Shown in pieces: positions 25,248 through 34,349 of a stretch of 64,000 nucleotides of DNA; position 1 is the first letter of the stretch; the number at the start of each line of letters is the position of its first letter. A program made the translations under genes and the position numbers. The notes beneath the pieces are model-generated. The model saw nothing but the letters and a program-made list of their open reading frames with translations. It searched no databases and was not told the DNA's origin. The DNA is taken from NCBI GenBank assembly GCA_017465845.1, contig JAFTVH010000104.1:1-64000 (forward strand). Direction: 5' to 3'. Source of the DNA: Lachnospiraceae bacterium. Lineage in GTDB: Bacteria; Bacillota; Clostridia; Lachnospirales; Lachnospiraceae.

Positions 25248-26639
25248 ATGGATTTAACAGACATCAGAGATTTATACCGGGAGCGCGAGAAGTATATCGG
25301 TAAAGAAGTAACCGTAGGAGGATGGGTGAGAAGCAACCGTGATTCTAAGAATTTTGGATTTATTGTCATCAATGACGGTACCTTCTTCGAGCCTCTTCAG
25401 GTAGTATACAGTGACAAACTGGAGAATTTTGAAGCACTGTGCAAGATGAACGTAGGTGCAGCACTTGTTATCCGCGGAATTATCGTGGAGACACCTCAGG
25501 CAAAACAGCCTTTTGAGATGCAGGCAGAGGAAGTATTTGTGGAAGGACCTTCCAGTGCCGATTATCCTCTTCAGAAGAAGAGACATTCTTTTGAATATTT
25601 GAGAACCATTTCCCATTTACGTCCCAGAACCAACACTTTCCAGGCAGTGTTCCGTGTACGTTCTCTGATTGCTTATGCAATTCATACGTTCTTTATGGAG
25701 AGAGGCTTTGTATACGTACACACACCTCTGATTACCGGAAGTGACTGTGAGGGCGCAGGAGAAATGTTCCAGGTAACTACCATGGATTTGAAGAATATTC
25801 CGCTGACTCAGGAGGGTGAAGTGGATTTCAGCCAGGATTTCTTCGGCAAGCCTACCAACCTTACCGTAAGCGGACAGCTGAACGTGGAGACCTACGCTTT
25901 TGCATTTAAGAACGTATATACTTTCGGTCCTACTTTCCGTGCAGAGAATTCCAACACTACCAGACACGCTGCGGAGTTCTGGATGATTGAGCCGGAGATG
26001 GCTTTTGCTGACCTGAAGGACGATATGGTACTGGCTGAAAGCATGCTGAAATTCGTTATCCGCTATGTATTGGAGAACGCTCCGGAGGAGATGAACTTCT
26101 TTAACCAGTTTGTGGATAAGGGACTGATTGAGAGATTAAACCATGTAGTAAATTCTGATTTCGGTCATGTAACTTATACAGAAGCAATTGAAATTCTGGA
26201 AAAGCACAACGATGAATTTGATTATAAGGTGTTCTGGGGTTGCGACCTGCAGACTGAGCACGAGAGATACCTTACCGAGAAAGAGTTCAAGCGTCCTGTA
26301 TTTGTTACCGACTATCCTAAGGAAATCAAGGCTTTCTATATGAAGTTGAATGATGATGGCAAGACCGTAGCAGCTATGGACTGCCTGGTACCCGGTATCG
26401 GTGAAATCATTGGCGGAAGCCAGCGTGAGGACAAACTGGAGGTTCTGGAGCAGAGAATGGATGAGCTTGGACTGAAGAAAGAAGATTATGACTTCTATCT
26501 GGATCTGAGAAGATACGGTTCTGTGCGCCATGCAGGATTTGGTCTGGGCTTTGAGCGCTGCGTCATGTATTTGACCGGTATGGGCAACATCCGTGACGTG
26601 ATTCCGTTCCCTCGTACCGTGAATAACTGCGATTTGTAA
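25248..26639 (+). CDS. asnS: Asparagine--tRNA ligase
   Basis: A 463-residue class IIb aminoacyl-tRNA synthetase. It has an N-terminal OB-fold anticodon-binding domain (about 15-105), motif 2 [19 protein letters not shown] (about 226-244) and motif 3 [15 protein letters not shown] (about 428-442). The latter, with [11 protein letters not shown], is characteristic of AsnS. GGAGGAAAAT precedes the ATG. I looked for a T-box leader between 25176 and 25247 and saw none; there is only a short GCCGC/GCGGC hairpin. Confidence 0.95.
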   Translation: MDLTDIRDLYREREKYIGKEVTVGGWVRSNRDSKNFGFIVINDGTFFEPLQVVYSDKLENFEALCKMNVGAALVIRGIIVETPQAKQPFEMQAEEVFVEGPSSADYPLQKKRHSFEYLRTISHLRPRTNTFQAVFRVRSLIAYAIHTFFMERGFVYVHTPLITGSDCEGAGEMFQVTTMDLKNIPLTQEGEVDFSQDFFGKPTNLTVSGQLNVETYAFAFKNVYTFGPTFRAENSNTTRHAAEFWMIEPEMAFADLKDDMVLAESMLKFVIRYVLENAPEEMNFFNQFVDKGLIERLNHVVNSDFGHVTYTEAIEILEKHNDEFDYKVFWGCDLQTEHERYLTEKEFKRPVFVTDYPKEIKAFYMKLNDDGKTVAAMDCLVPGIGEIIGGSQREDKLEVLEQRMDELGLKKEDYDFYLDLRRYGSVRHAGFGLGFERCVMYLTGMGNIRDVIPFPRTVNNCDL

Positions 26640-26657
26640 TCTTACCAACAAATTGCT

Positions 26658-26680
26658 AAGCGGTTTGCGTATATCCGCTT
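26658..26680. repeat. Dispersed palindromic element, copy 1
   Basis: A 23-base palindrome whose arms are AAGCGG (26658-26663) and CCGCTT (26675-26680). It matches 21 of 23 bases of the element at 50457-50479, and its centre resembles a third copy near 31958-31973. It lies just after asnS and has no T-run. Confidence 0.65.
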
Positions 26681-26756
26681 GACTTAAAATGAAACAAAAT
26701 GTTTTTTAAAAGAGACTATTCATCAGAAAGAAAGGAAAGGTGTGGTATTGACTGTT

Positions 26757-28058
26757 ATGAATCATAAAAACATGAAAACATCGGACGGAAAACACAGGTT
26801 ACTTCGCAGGGTGATGGCGATAGGGCTCGCATCCGCTATAATAGGTGCTTCCTCAGGAGATGTAATGACGGTCAGTGCCACAACTATTTCCGATGTCCAG
26901 AAGCAGATCGAACAGGATCAGAAGAATCTGAATAATATCAACAATACGTTGTCCGGTCTGACGGAGGAACAGGAGCTTCTTGAAGAGATGATTGAAGATA
27001 TTAATGCGGAAATCATCAATATGATGACAAGTATCGGTCTGAAGGAAGATGAGATAGCAGCCAAGGAGACGGAGATATCCGAAAAGCAGATTGATATTGA
27101 AGAGGCGCAGGCCAATTACAATGCGGCCAAGAAGCGGGAAGAAGAACAGTATGAAGCCATGAAGATACAGATTCGATTCATGTATGAGAATAATAGTGTG
27201 TCCACTTTGGCAAAACTGTTGGAGAGCTCCGGCTTCAGCAACCTGATCAATAATGCAGAGAAAATCGAGAAGGTCTATGAATACAGCAATGATCTGCTGA
27301 ATCAATATGAGGCTACCAAGAAAGAAGTGCAGCAACTGTGGGATCAGTTGGTGATAGACAAGCAGCATCTGGAATCAGATAAGGCGCAGTTAGAGAATGA
27401 TAGGGCTGTTTTGGAGAATCTGAAAAAAGAACTGGATGCTAATCTGGCTGCCAAGAAAGCAGAATCAGCCAATTATGAAGCAGAGATCCAGCGCTACAAA
27501 CAGGAGGCCGCAGCAGCTCAGAAGAAGATTCAGCAGGAACAGAAACAGTTGAAGAAGCTGCAGGAAGAAGAGAAGAAGCGGCAGGAGGAGCTGAAGAGGC
27601 AACAACAGCAACAACAACAGCAGAATACCTCTTCCTCTGCGACCACCAACTCTGCTATTAACGGCAGTTATACGGATACAGGATATACCCAGATCATTGA
27701 CTCGGCTTCCGGAAGTGATCTTGGCAAAAAGATTGCAAAATATGGCTGTCAGTTCATTGGAAATCCTTACGTACTGGGTGGGACAAGCCTTACTAATGGT
27801 GCAGACTGCTCCGGTTTTGTATGGAGGATATATAAAGATTTTGGATATTCGCTTCATCGCACTTCCTATGAGCAGAGGAGTGATGGAACAGAAGTATCTT
27901 ACGATGAGATGCAGCCCGGAGATCTGGTTTGTTACAGCGGCCATGTGGCAATGTACATAGGCGGAGGCAAGATTGTTCATGCAAGCTCAGCCAAGACCGG
28001 AATCAAGGTCAGCAATGTTGGTTACAGATCTATTATTACCATACGAAGAATCATCTAA
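26757..28058 (+). CDS. Coiled-coil NlpC/P60 peptidoglycan hydrolase
   Basis: A secreted hydrolase of about 433 residues: signal peptide (about 10-42, ending near VSAT), a long coiled coil (about 45-260, PcsB/CwlO type), a Gln-rich linker (about 282-293) and an NlpC/P60 endopeptidase domain (about 320-433). Catalytic residues are visible: Cys in GADCSGFVW, His in GHVAMYIGGG and a second polar/His residue in IVHASS. Such proteins cut stem-peptide bonds during growth or division and are often driven by FtsEX through the coiled coil. The start is uncertain: GTG 26742, TTG 26748 and ATG 26757 are in frame; AAAGGAAAGG at 26731-26740 best fits TTG 26748. Confidence 0.88.
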   Translation: MNHKNMKTSDGKHRLLRRVMAIGLASAIIGASSGDVMTVSATTISDVQKQIEQDQKNLNNINNTLSGLTEEQELLEEMIEDINAEIINMMTSIGLKEDEIAAKETEISEKQIDIEEAQANYNAAKKREEEQYEAMKIQIRFMYENNSVSTLAKLLESSGFSNLINNAEKIEKVYEYSNDLLNQYEATKKEVQQLWDQLVIDKQHLESDKAQLENDRAVLENLKKELDANLAAKKAESANYEAEIQRYKQEAAAAQKKIQQEQKQLKKLQEEEKKRQEELKRQQQQQQQQNTSSSATTNSAINGSYTDTGYTQIIDSASGSDLGKKIAKYGCQFIGNPYVLGGTSLTNGADCSGFVWRIYKDFGYSLHRTSYEQRSDGTEVSYDEMQPGDLVCYSGHVAMYIGGGKIVHASSAKTGIKVSNVGYRSIITIRRII

Positions 28059-28139
28059 GGTGGTAATCCTTGAAAATATCTGATAAAAGTGTCTGAAACA
28101 AAAATGTCTGATATAATAAATGTCTGATATAGAAATTGT

Positions 28140-28203
28140 GGCTTCGGAGTACTGCCGATTTTGCCTAGAAAGGCGAATCATCAGGTATCTTCCGAAGCCT
28201 TTT
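28140..28203 (+). terminator. Terminator after the NlpC/P60 gene
   Basis: GGCTTCGGA (28140-28148) / TCCGAAGCC (28191-28199), an inner GCC/GGC hairpin, then TTTTATC. Just upstream, ATGTCTGATATA is repeated at 28104-28115 and 28120-28131. Confidence 0.75.
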
Positions 28204-28241
28204 ATCATTAATAGAAAAGTTTTAGAGAAAGGAAGAAATTA

Positions 28242-29072
28242 ATGTTAAAAATAGGATGTCACATATCATCGGGAAAAGGCTTTCTGGCTATGGGAAAAGC
28301 AGCGCAGTCCATTAGTGCCAATACGTTTCAGTTTTTTACTAGGAATCCCAGAGGAGGAGCGGCCAAAGCGCTGGACCTTGCAGATGTGGAAGCCATGAAT
28401 GCCTATTGTGCGGAGCATAAAATAGGAAATCTTCTGGCACATGCGCCATATACCCTAAATGCCTGTGCCAAGGATGCTGGACTTCGGGAATTTGCGCGGA
28501 ATACTATGGCAGATGATTTGAGCAGACTGGAATATATTCCGGACTGTATGTATAATTTTCATCCGGGAAGCCATGTGCAGCAGGGTGCAGAAGTGGGGAT
28601 CGCTTACATTGCAGATACTTTGAATCAGGTGTTGCAACCTGAGCAGTCTACCACGGTTCTTCTGGAGACGATGGCAGGAAAAGGCAGTGAAGTAGGCAGG
28701 AGTTTTGAAGAACTGCGCAGTATTCTTGATAAAGTAGAGTTGAAAGAAAAAATGGGAGTCTGTCTGGATACCTGCCATGTTTTTGACGGCGGTTACGATA
28801 TTGTATCGAATCTGGAAGGAGTCCTGGAAGAGTTTGATCAGATCATCGGTCTGGAAAGGCTGAAAGCAGTTCATTTGAATGATTCTATGAATCCGCTTGG
28901 CAGTCATAAGGACAGACATCAGAAAATCGGTCAAGGGAATATTGGGTTAGAAGCGTTTACTGCCATTATTAATCATCCAAGACTTAGGAACCTTCCTTTT
29001 TATTTGGAGACACCTAATGAAATGGATGGTTATGCAGCAGAGATTGCACTGTTACGTGGATTGTACCGCTAA
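28242..29072 (+). CDS. nfo: Deoxyribonuclease IV (AP endonuclease)
   Basis: A 276-residue Zn-dependent apurinic/apyrimidinic endonuclease of base-excision repair. Metal ligands lie in the family motifs: CHISSGKG at the N-terminus, [29 protein letters not shown] and [16 protein letters not shown] near the C-terminus. Full length. GAAAGGAAG precedes the start. recQ follows in the same direction after about 80 bases, giving a DNA-repair pair. Confidence 0.95.
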   Translation: MLKIGCHISSGKGFLAMGKAAQSISANTFQFFTRNPRGGAAKALDLADVEAMNAYCAEHKIGNLLAHAPYTLNACAKDAGLREFARNTMADDLSRLEYIPDCMYNFHPGSHVQQGAEVGIAYIADTLNQVLQPEQSTTVLLETMAGKGSEVGRSFEELRSILDKVELKEKMGVCLDTCHVFDGGYDIVSNLEGVLEEFDQIIGLERLKAVHLNDSMNPLGSHKDRHQKIGQGNIGLEAFTAIINHPRLRNLPFYLETPNEMDGYAAEIALLRGLYR

Positions 29073-29154
29073 GCCTTTTTGGAGAAGGGTTACATGGGCT
29101 TGGCTGAAAAATAAAAAAGATAGATTTGGGGAGGTATACAAAATAGAAAGAAAT

Positions 29155-31005
29155 ATGAACAAATACGAAGTTTTAAAGAAATATTTTGGATATGACAGTT
29201 TTCGTTCCGGGCAGGAGACGATGATCGACGCCATTCTGGAGGGCAGAGATGCACTGGGCATCATGCCTACCGGAGCCGGTAAATCCATCTGCTATCAGGT
29301 GCCGGCACTTTTACTGCCCGGTATCACGCTGGTGATATCACCGTTGATTTCGCTGATGATGGACCAGGTCAAGGCACTGAATCAGGCAGGTGTTCATGCT
29401 GCTTTTATCAATAGTTCACTGACGGAGGGGCAGATTCATAAAGCACTTCAGTATGCTTCACAGGGGCGGTATCAGATTATTTATGTGGCACCGGAGCGTC
29501 TGGAGACAGAAAGTTTTTTGAGTTTTGCACAAAATGCCCGCATATCCATGGTTACAGTGGATGAGGCTCACTGTATTTCCCAGTGGGGGCAGGACTTCAG
29601 ACCAAGCTACCTGAAAATCGTGCAGTTCATTGAGAATCTGCCGGTTCGTCCTATTGTCAGTGCTTTCACGGCTACCGCCACAAGAGAGGTTAAGGAAGAT
29701 ATCATCTGCGTATTGGGACTTAGAGCACCGGAAGTATTGGTTACAGGTTTTAACCGGGAAAATCTCTATTTTGAGGTGCGTCATGTGGCCAAAAAGGATG
29801 AGCAGCTGCTGGAATATGTGACCACACACAGCAGTGACAGTGGAATTATCTACTGCGCTACTCGTAAAAATGTGGAAAACGTTTGTGCCTTTCTGGAGGA
29901 TATGGGGATAGATGCCACCAGATATCATGCAGGTCTGACGGCAGATGAAAGAAAACGCAACCAGGAAGATTTTATCTACGATGTAAAGCCCGTCATGGTA
30001 GCCACCAATGCCTTTGGTATGGGTATCGACAAGTCGAATGTACGGTACGTGATTCATTACAATATGCCCCAGAGCCTTGAAAACTATTATCAGGAGGCTG
30101 GACGTGCCGGTCGTGATGGTGAGCCTTCGGAATGTATCATTCTGTATTCGCCCCAGGATGTGGTCATGAACCAGTTTTTGATAGAGAACGGCAGGGACAG
30201 TGGGGAAATGAATCTTGAGGACCGGGAACTTATTCTGGAAAGGGACCGTGAGAGACTTAAGAAAATGACATACTACTGCTTTACCAATGACTGCCTGCGG
30301 GACTATATCCTGCGATATTTCAGTGAGTACGGCAGCACCTACTGCGGCAACTGTGCAAACTGCCGCAATCAGTTTGAGACTGTGGATGTGACGGAGATTG
30401 CCCGAATATTGATCGCCTGTGTGCAGTCCAGCCGTCAGCGGTATGGTGTGAATGTGATTTTGGACACGGTTCATGGTGCTAATACTGCTAAGATACGCGG
30501 ATATCACATGGATCAGAACCCTTGCTACGGCAAGCTTGCCAAAGTGAAGATACACAGGCTGCGAAATATCATGAATTATCTGCTTTTGGAAAATTACCTG
30601 ACCACAACCAATGACGAGTACATCACAGTGAAGCTGACTCAGCGTTCCCGGGCAGTGTTGGAAGAGGGCGAAAAAGTGACTATGAAGATGGCGAAGGAGC
30701 AGGCGGCAGGAAGTAAATCGGGAGGAAGCAAAGGCAGCAGTAAAGGAAGCAGCAAGGCAGCGGGTTTGGCTGATCTGGACGATCAGGGGAGAAAGTTATT
30801 TGAGCAGCTGCGGACGCTCCGCATGGAAATTGCCAAGGAAGAAAAAGTACCGCCTTATATAGTTTTTTCTGATAAGACACTGGTGCAGATGTGTGTTGCG
30901 CATCCCATTGACAAAGAGTCGATGCTTCAGGTATCCGGAGTCGGCGAGTTCAAATATGAAAAATACGGAGAGAGATTTCTGAAGTGTATTTTGGAGGAGG
31001 CTTAA
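29155..31005 (+). CDS. recQ: ATP-dependent DNA helicase RecQ
   Basis: A 616-residue superfamily-2 helicase that unwinds DNA 3'-5' in recombination and repair. Domains in order: helicase core with Walker A MPTGAGKSICYQ (about 40-51), DEAH box VDEAHCISQWG and motif VI QEAGRAGRDG; the RQC region with four Cys (CFTNDC ... YCGNCANC) as a zinc site; a winged helix; a Ser/Gly/Lys-rich linker; and a C-terminal HRDC domain. I start at ATG 29155, where the RecQ similarity begins; the frame is open upstream to 29017 within the end of nfo. The ribosome binding site is not ideal: GGGGAGG is about 20 bases away. Confidence 0.93.
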   Translation: MNKYEVLKKYFGYDSFRSGQETMIDAILEGRDALGIMPTGAGKSICYQVPALLLPGITLVISPLISLMMDQVKALNQAGVHAAFINSSLTEGQIHKALQYASQGRYQIIYVAPERLETESFLSFAQNARISMVTVDEAHCISQWGQDFRPSYLKIVQFIENLPVRPIVSAFTATATREVKEDIICVLGLRAPEVLVTGFNRENLYFEVRHVAKKDEQLLEYVTTHSSDSGIIYCATRKNVENVCAFLEDMGIDATRYHAGLTADERKRNQEDFIYDVKPVMVATNAFGMGIDKSNVRYVIHYNMPQSLENYYQEAGRAGRDGEPSECIILYSPQDVVMNQFLIENGRDSGEMNLEDRELILERDRERLKKMTYYCFTNDCLRDYILRYFSEYGSTYCGNCANCRNQFETVDVTEIARILIACVQSSRQRYGVNVILDTVHGANTAKIRGYHMDQNPCYGKLAKVKIHRLRNIMNYLLLENYLTTTNDEYITVKLTQRSRAVLEEGEKVTMKMAKEQAAGSKSGGSKGSSKGSSKAAGLADLDDQGRKLFEQLRTLRMEIAKEEKVPPYIVFSDKTLVQMCVAHPIDKESMLQVSGVGEFKYEKYGERFLKCILEEA

Positions 31006-31167
31006 GTGTGGCTGTGCTACACTATCCGAAAATCGTGGTAAGTGCTTTTTTACCGTCTCGGCTATGTGAACTGTAATGTCTAAAATTTTTTGTGTTTATG
31101 TCATTTTGTGGTAGATTTTGTCGAAGTAAAGTGATAAACTGATTGTGTAGTTAATGTGAGGAAAAGT

Positions 31168-31851
31168 ATGGCAATTACGAGAAACAAAGGAAAACGGCTG
31201 AATCAATATGTCCCGGACTATATTGTATTTGATCTGGAGACCACAGGAATCAGCGTGCAGCATGATACGATTATCGAAATATCGGCGTTGAAAGTAAAAA
31301 ATGGGACTGTGACAGAGGAATTCAATACTTTAGTGAATCCTCATCGTCATATTCCGGCGGGGGCTACCGCGGTGAACGGAATCACAGATGCCATGGTGGC
31401 AGATGCCCCGGAACTTATGGATGTGATGACAGATTTTCTGCAGTTTATCGGGAAAGAAGTTCTGGTAGGACATAACATTCATACTTTCGATACCAATTTC
31501 ATATATGATGCTGCATGGAGCTTGTTGGGAACAGAATTGCGCAATGATTATATAGATACGCTCTATATGGCAAGAAAGTGTCTGCCACAGCTCGCTCATC
31601 ATACTTTGGGCGATGTATCAGAATATTTTCATATCAGTACAGCAGGTGCGCACAGAGCTTTGAATGACTGCAGGATGAATCAACAGATTTACGAACAGAT
31701 GGGAAAATTATTAAGCAATCATCTGTCACAGAAGCAGGGGGAACCTGTTTGTCCGCAGTGCGGAAGTGAACTCATCAGGCGAAAGGGGCGTTACGGCGAA
31801 TTTTATGGTTGCAGTGGCTTTCCGGGATGTCGATATACCCGAAATGTATGA
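31168..31851 (+). CDS. DnaQ-like 3'-5' exonuclease with topoisomerase-type zinc ribbon
   Basis: A 227-residue protein. Residues about 15-180 form a DEDDh exonuclease as in the epsilon subunit of DNA polymerase [11 protein letters not shown] (Exo I), [13 protein letters not shown] (Exo II) and HRALNDC (Exo III). Residues about 192-224 add a four-Cys zinc ribbon ([16 protein letters not shown]) as found at the C-terminus of type IA topoisomerases, which binds DNA. The fusion suggests a repair or processing exonuclease rather than a replicase subunit. ATG 31168 is chosen because TGAGGA lies 6 bases upstream. It follows recQ by about 160 bases. Confidence 0.82.
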   Translation: MAITRNKGKRLNQYVPDYIVFDLETTGISVQHDTIIEISALKVKNGTVTEEFNTLVNPHRHIPAGATAVNGITDAMVADAPELMDVMTDFLQFIGKEVLVGHNIHTFDTNFIYDAAWSLLGTELRNDYIDTLYMARKCLPQLAHHTLGDVSEYFHISTAGAHRALNDCRMNQQIYEQMGKLLSNHLSQKQGEPVCPQCGSELIRRKGRYGEFYGCSGFPGCRYTRNV

Positions 31852-31877
31852 AATGAATCAGTGTTACAGTTAAATTT

Positions 31878-31980
31878 GAGGTTATGAGCAAGGCGCAAAA
31901 TTCAACTCCGTTGAAAAATTCAACGCTGTTGAAAAATTCAACTTCGTTGAATTGGCGTATTGCGAATATCCGTATTGATT
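31878..31980. repeat. Dispersed element copy 2 with three tandem TTCAAC-N3-GTTGAA palindromes
   Basis: The segment begins with GAGGTTATGAGCAAG (identical to 50437-50451) and ends with TTGCGAATATCCG (identical to part of the 50457-50479 copy). In between, the palindrome TTCAAC-N3-GTTGAA occurs three times with an 18-base period (about 31900-31950). It lies just upstream of a HTH regulator and could be its operator array, or simply an expanded repeat. Confidence 0.7.
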
Positions 31981-31996
31981 GAAAAAGGGGAGGGTT

Positions 31997-32338
31997 ATGC
32001 TGGGAAGCAGTGAGACAGAACATTACCCGTCCATTGATGTGGTGAAATTCGGTGCGAAGCTGAAAGAAATCTGTGAAGAACGCAATGTGTCAGCAAGTGA
32101 TCTGAAAGATTATCTCCATCTTAGTTCTATACAGGCCATCTATCTGTGGTTCGGTGGCAAAAGGCTGCCCAATATAGATAATCTATATGCAATCAGCCGT
32201 TATTTGGGGGTGCGGATGGATGATCTGATCAACAGTGAAAGAGAAGAGAAAGCAGCTGTCATTATGCAGGAGGAGTCTCTTCCGGACCATGGAAAACGAG
32301 TATTGTTCTACTGGAAAAGATTACCAAAAGACAAATAA
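31997..32338 (+). CDS. Small helix-turn-helix (XRE-like) regulator
   Basis: A 113-residue protein with an XRE/Cro-type HTH (about 20-75: LKEICEERNVSASDLKDYL, then IYLWFGGKRLPNIDNLYAIS and YLGVRMDDLI), followed by a short charged tail. The sequence IDVVKFGAKLKEIC with the ISRYLGVRMDDL end is typical of phage-type and mobile-element repressors. I start at ATG 31997 with AGGGGAGG about 3-5 bases upstream, a slightly tight spacing; an in-frame TTG at 31979 has no good site. It is flanked upstream by tandem palindromes and downstream by a strong terminator whose arms carry a similar sequence. Confidence 0.7.
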   Translation: MLGSSETEHYPSIDVVKFGAKLKEICEERNVSASDLKDYLHLSSIQAIYLWFGGKRLPNIDNLYAISRYLGVRMDDLINSEREEKAAVIMQEESLPDHGKRVLFYWKRLPKDK

Positions 32339-32361
32339 CTACATATTATAACATATTTTTT

Positions 32362-32408
32362 CCTGTTTGTCATTCAACACGCTGTTGAATGACAAGCAGG
32401 ATTTTTTG
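32362..32408 (+). terminator. Strong terminator after the HTH regulator
   Basis: A 17-bp stem (32362-32378 with 32384-32400, one wobble) with loop ACGCT, followed by ATTTTTT. Its arms contain ATTCAAC/GTTGAAT, the same core as the palindromes upstream of the regulator gene. Confidence 0.9.
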
Positions 32409-32410
32409 TG

Positions 32411-32706
32411 TTATAGTCATATATAACAACAGTTGTTACCAAATATCTTACATTCAGAACGGCCATTTCGGCTGAATTTCCCCGGCTTTTTATGGTGGGC
32501 TTACAAGTATTGGAACCTGCCGATTATAACCGGAAAGGAGGAGAACTATTGACGATGCTTTGCCGGCAGAGCATCATAGTTACGAAAGCAATCCGGGGAT
32601 ATCTTGAGTATCTCAAATGAATTCCAATGAATGCAGCGCTGTACAATGTTATAGGATACATATTGTTTACAGCCGATAAAATAATGAAAATAAAGGAGAA
32701 CTTACC
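32411..32706 (+). promoter_or_regulatory. Structured, gene-poor leader upstream of the DUF5688 gene
   Basis: This stretch of about 300 bases holds no sizeable gene. It contains AACAACAGTTGTT-type symmetry near 32427, a stem ATTCAG / CTGAAT at about 32452-32475, a near-perfect 22-base palindrome at 32554-32575, and a possible 23-codon leader peptide (next entry). GGAG at 32696-32699 is the ribosome binding site of the DUF5688 gene. Together these look like a regulated leader. Confidence 0.4.
32549..32620 (+). CDS. Possible 23-residue leader peptide
   Basis: From TTG at 32549-32551 to TGA at 32618-32620, preceded by AAAGGAGGA, one of the best ribosome binding sites in the window. It encodes the peptide MTMLCRQSIIVTKAIRG followed by YLEYLK. 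The coding sequence contains a near-perfect palindrome at 32554-32575. A strong site in front of so short a frame suggests a leader peptide, but a decayed gene start is equally possible. Confidence 0.35.
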   Translation: MTMLCRQSIIVTKAIRGYLEYLK

Positions 32707-33711
32707 ATGACATACGAGGAATTTAAAGGCGAATTATTTCGCATCATCATGCAGCAGGAGGTGGCAAAGGGCAAAAAGGTAATGCTTCTTGAAAGAGGCT
32801 TTACTACCAGAGATCCTCAGATGCTCAGCATGATACGATACATTAATAAAGTAAACTTCGGGAGAGAGGATAGTGTTGTACGCGCTGATTACATTCATGT
32901 GGTCTGGGGCGAGGGCAATGTCCGCGGCATGATGCACTGGAGCGTGAGAGAGTATTTTGAAAGATATAAGAAGGAAAGCTGGGAAGGAATCCTTCCTGAG
33001 CTGCTTGTCAAGATTCAGAATGCCGGTCAGAGTATGGATTGGCTGCATCTGGAGAACGGTGGATACGAACTCTGCAAGAGCAGATTGATTATCCGACCAA
33101 TCAACTATGACCGTAACAAATATGAACTGGAGAACTGCGTCTATTGGCGCTTTGGAGATATCGCCCTGACATTATATGGAGTGATATCTGATGATGAAGA
33201 CGATTATGTAACAATGAAAATAACACGTGCTTTAATAGAAGATTGGGGCATAAAAGATGAGATATTGCTGACCAATGCGCTTCTTAATACATTTATTACC
33301 ATGCCGCCGAGACTTTATTATTGTACTGATTTAAAGAGGAAACATGCATGCTGCGAGGGGATTTTTATGCTCGGTGAGGCTGCCAACGAATCCCAGCTGT
33401 TTCAGATACATCCGGAAAATCAATTGGAAGGATCTTTGGGATATCGCCTTTCCACTACCAGAGGCCTGAATGGGGCTGTCGCTCTTTTCTATCCCGGTGT
33501 GCAGGAGCGCTTGGCACAGCTTATGGGCGGCGACTATCTGGTAGGCTTTACAAGCATCCATGAAGCAATCATTCACCCGGCGGGGCTTCAGGATCATGAG
33601 AATATGAGAGAGTCTATTCATGATATCAATGAGGTGTTTCCAAGGGATGAGATGCTGAGCAGCAAGGTGTTTCGTTATTATACAGAAAAGAAAGAGTTGG
33701 TTGAAGTATGA
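32707..33711 (+). CDS. DUF5688 family protein
   Basis: A 334-residue soluble protein of DUF5688, found mostly in Lachnospiraceae and unassigned in function. The N-terminal MTYEEFKGELFRIIM and the central RPINYDRNKYELENCVYW segments fit the family. No signal peptide, membrane segment or catalytic motif is seen. AAAGGAG precedes the ATG after a 360-base structured leader. The family often occurs in large paralogous sets in these genomes. Confidence 0.75.
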   Translation: MTYEEFKGELFRIIMQQEVAKGKKVMLLERGFTTRDPQMLSMIRYINKVNFGREDSVVRADYIHVVWGEGNVRGMMHWSVREYFERYKKESWEGILPELLVKIQNAGQSMDWLHLENGGYELCKSRLIIRPINYDRNKYELENCVYWRFGDIALTLYGVISDDEDDYVTMKITRALIEDWGIKDEILLTNALLNTFITMPPRLYYCTDLKRKHACCEGIFMLGEAANESQLFQIHPENQLEGSLGYRLSTTRGLNGAVALFYPGVQERLAQLMGGDYLVGFTSIHEAIIHPAGLQDHENMRESIHDINEVFPRDEMLSSKVFRYYTEKKELVEV

Positions 33712-33740
33712 TAGGGGGATGAGGATTTATATTGGAAGAT

Positions 33741-33823
33741 AAAAAAGATTCTTAGGAGCTTAATAAGCATTTGTCATAACCCTCAGGAATCTTTCATACA
33801 ATGTAAAAAAGATTCTTGGGGGA
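33741..33823 (+). promoter_or_regulatory. Leader upstream of spoIIID with two mutually exclusive stems
   Basis: Arm B (33781-33794) can pair with arm A (33744-33756, eight continuous pairs plus a bulged end) or with arm C (33810-33823, 14 pairs with two G-U). Arm C contains GGGGGA, the Shine-Dalgarno of spoIIID. The A:B pairing would free it and B:C would mask it. This is read by eye and not computed. Confidence 0.4.
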
Positions 33824-33829
33824 TTTCCT

Positions 33830-34087
33830 TTGAAGGATTATATTGAAGAACGAGCCATCAATATTGCGAATTATATCATAGATTATAACGCAACAGTTCG
33901 GCAGACAGCAAAGGAATTTGGGGTAAGCAAAAGTACGGTACATAAGGATGTCACAGACAGACTGATGCAGATCAACCCTGCGCTTGCAAAGCAGGCCAGA
34001 AAGGTTCTTGATGTAAATAAATCTGAGAGACATATTCGTGGTGGGCTGGCAACAAGGGAGAAGTATTTACATATGGAGCATCGATGA
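33830..34087 (+). CDS. spoIIID: Sporulation transcriptional regulator SpoIIID
   Basis: An 85-residue DNA-binding protein that acts in the mother cell to reshape gene expression between the sigma-E and sigma-K stages. The helix-turn-helix is intact: ATVRQTAKEFGVSKSTVHKD, followed by the basic C-terminal HIRGGLATREKY. Size and sequence are standard. It starts at TTG 33830, in line with the conserved MKDYIEERA N-terminus, with TGGGGGA upstream. The nearby direct repeats suggest leader-mediated control. Its presence shows the organism belongs to a spore-forming lineage. Confidence 0.93.
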   Translation: MKDYIEERAINIANYIIDYNATVRQTAKEFGVSKSTVHKDVTDRLMQINPALAKQARKVLDVNKSERHIRGGLATREKYLHMEHR

Positions 34088-34220
34088 AGGAATGTGCGGG
34101 ACATTTGCCGGTTGGCGTGTCCTGCATATTTGGTTTTTAAGCGAATCAAATAGGTTCTTGTTTCGCTTGATACACTTAAAGGAGCGCAGATAAAGCTAAA
34201 AGACAGAAGAGCCTTTCACG

Positions 34221-34298
34221 TCCATTTCAAAATGTCAAATAAATGATACATTTTTAGAGAAATGTATCATTTTTCTTTTACTATGATTTGTATATAAT
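34221..34298 (+). promoter_or_regulatory. Promoter/operator of the GH2-CE15 operon
   Basis: Positions about 34221-34258 share roughly 35-40 aligned bases with the region upstream of the response regulator (38269-38310), including AAATGTCAAA and ATGATAC. A perfect inverted repeat AAATGATACATTT / AAATGTATCATTT spans about 34240-34272. The -10 box TATAAT is at 34293-34298, followed by a stretch shared with the ABC operon promoter (TTGTTGGAAA). There is no good -35 box, so activation by the YesN-type regulator is likely. Confidence 0.65.
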
Positions 34299-34349
34299 TT
34301 GCTTGTTGGAAAGGGTAAACGTAAGATTTAGTAAAGGAGAAATAAGGTC

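Noticed and set aside
29458-30555. Long minus-strand reading frame (365 codons) inside recQ
   Set aside because: It is entirely within a well-supported helicase gene on the other strand and its protein shows no motif.
31896-31950. CRISPR array
   Set aside because: Three copies with an 18-base period and only 3-base variable centres; no spacers and no cas genes.
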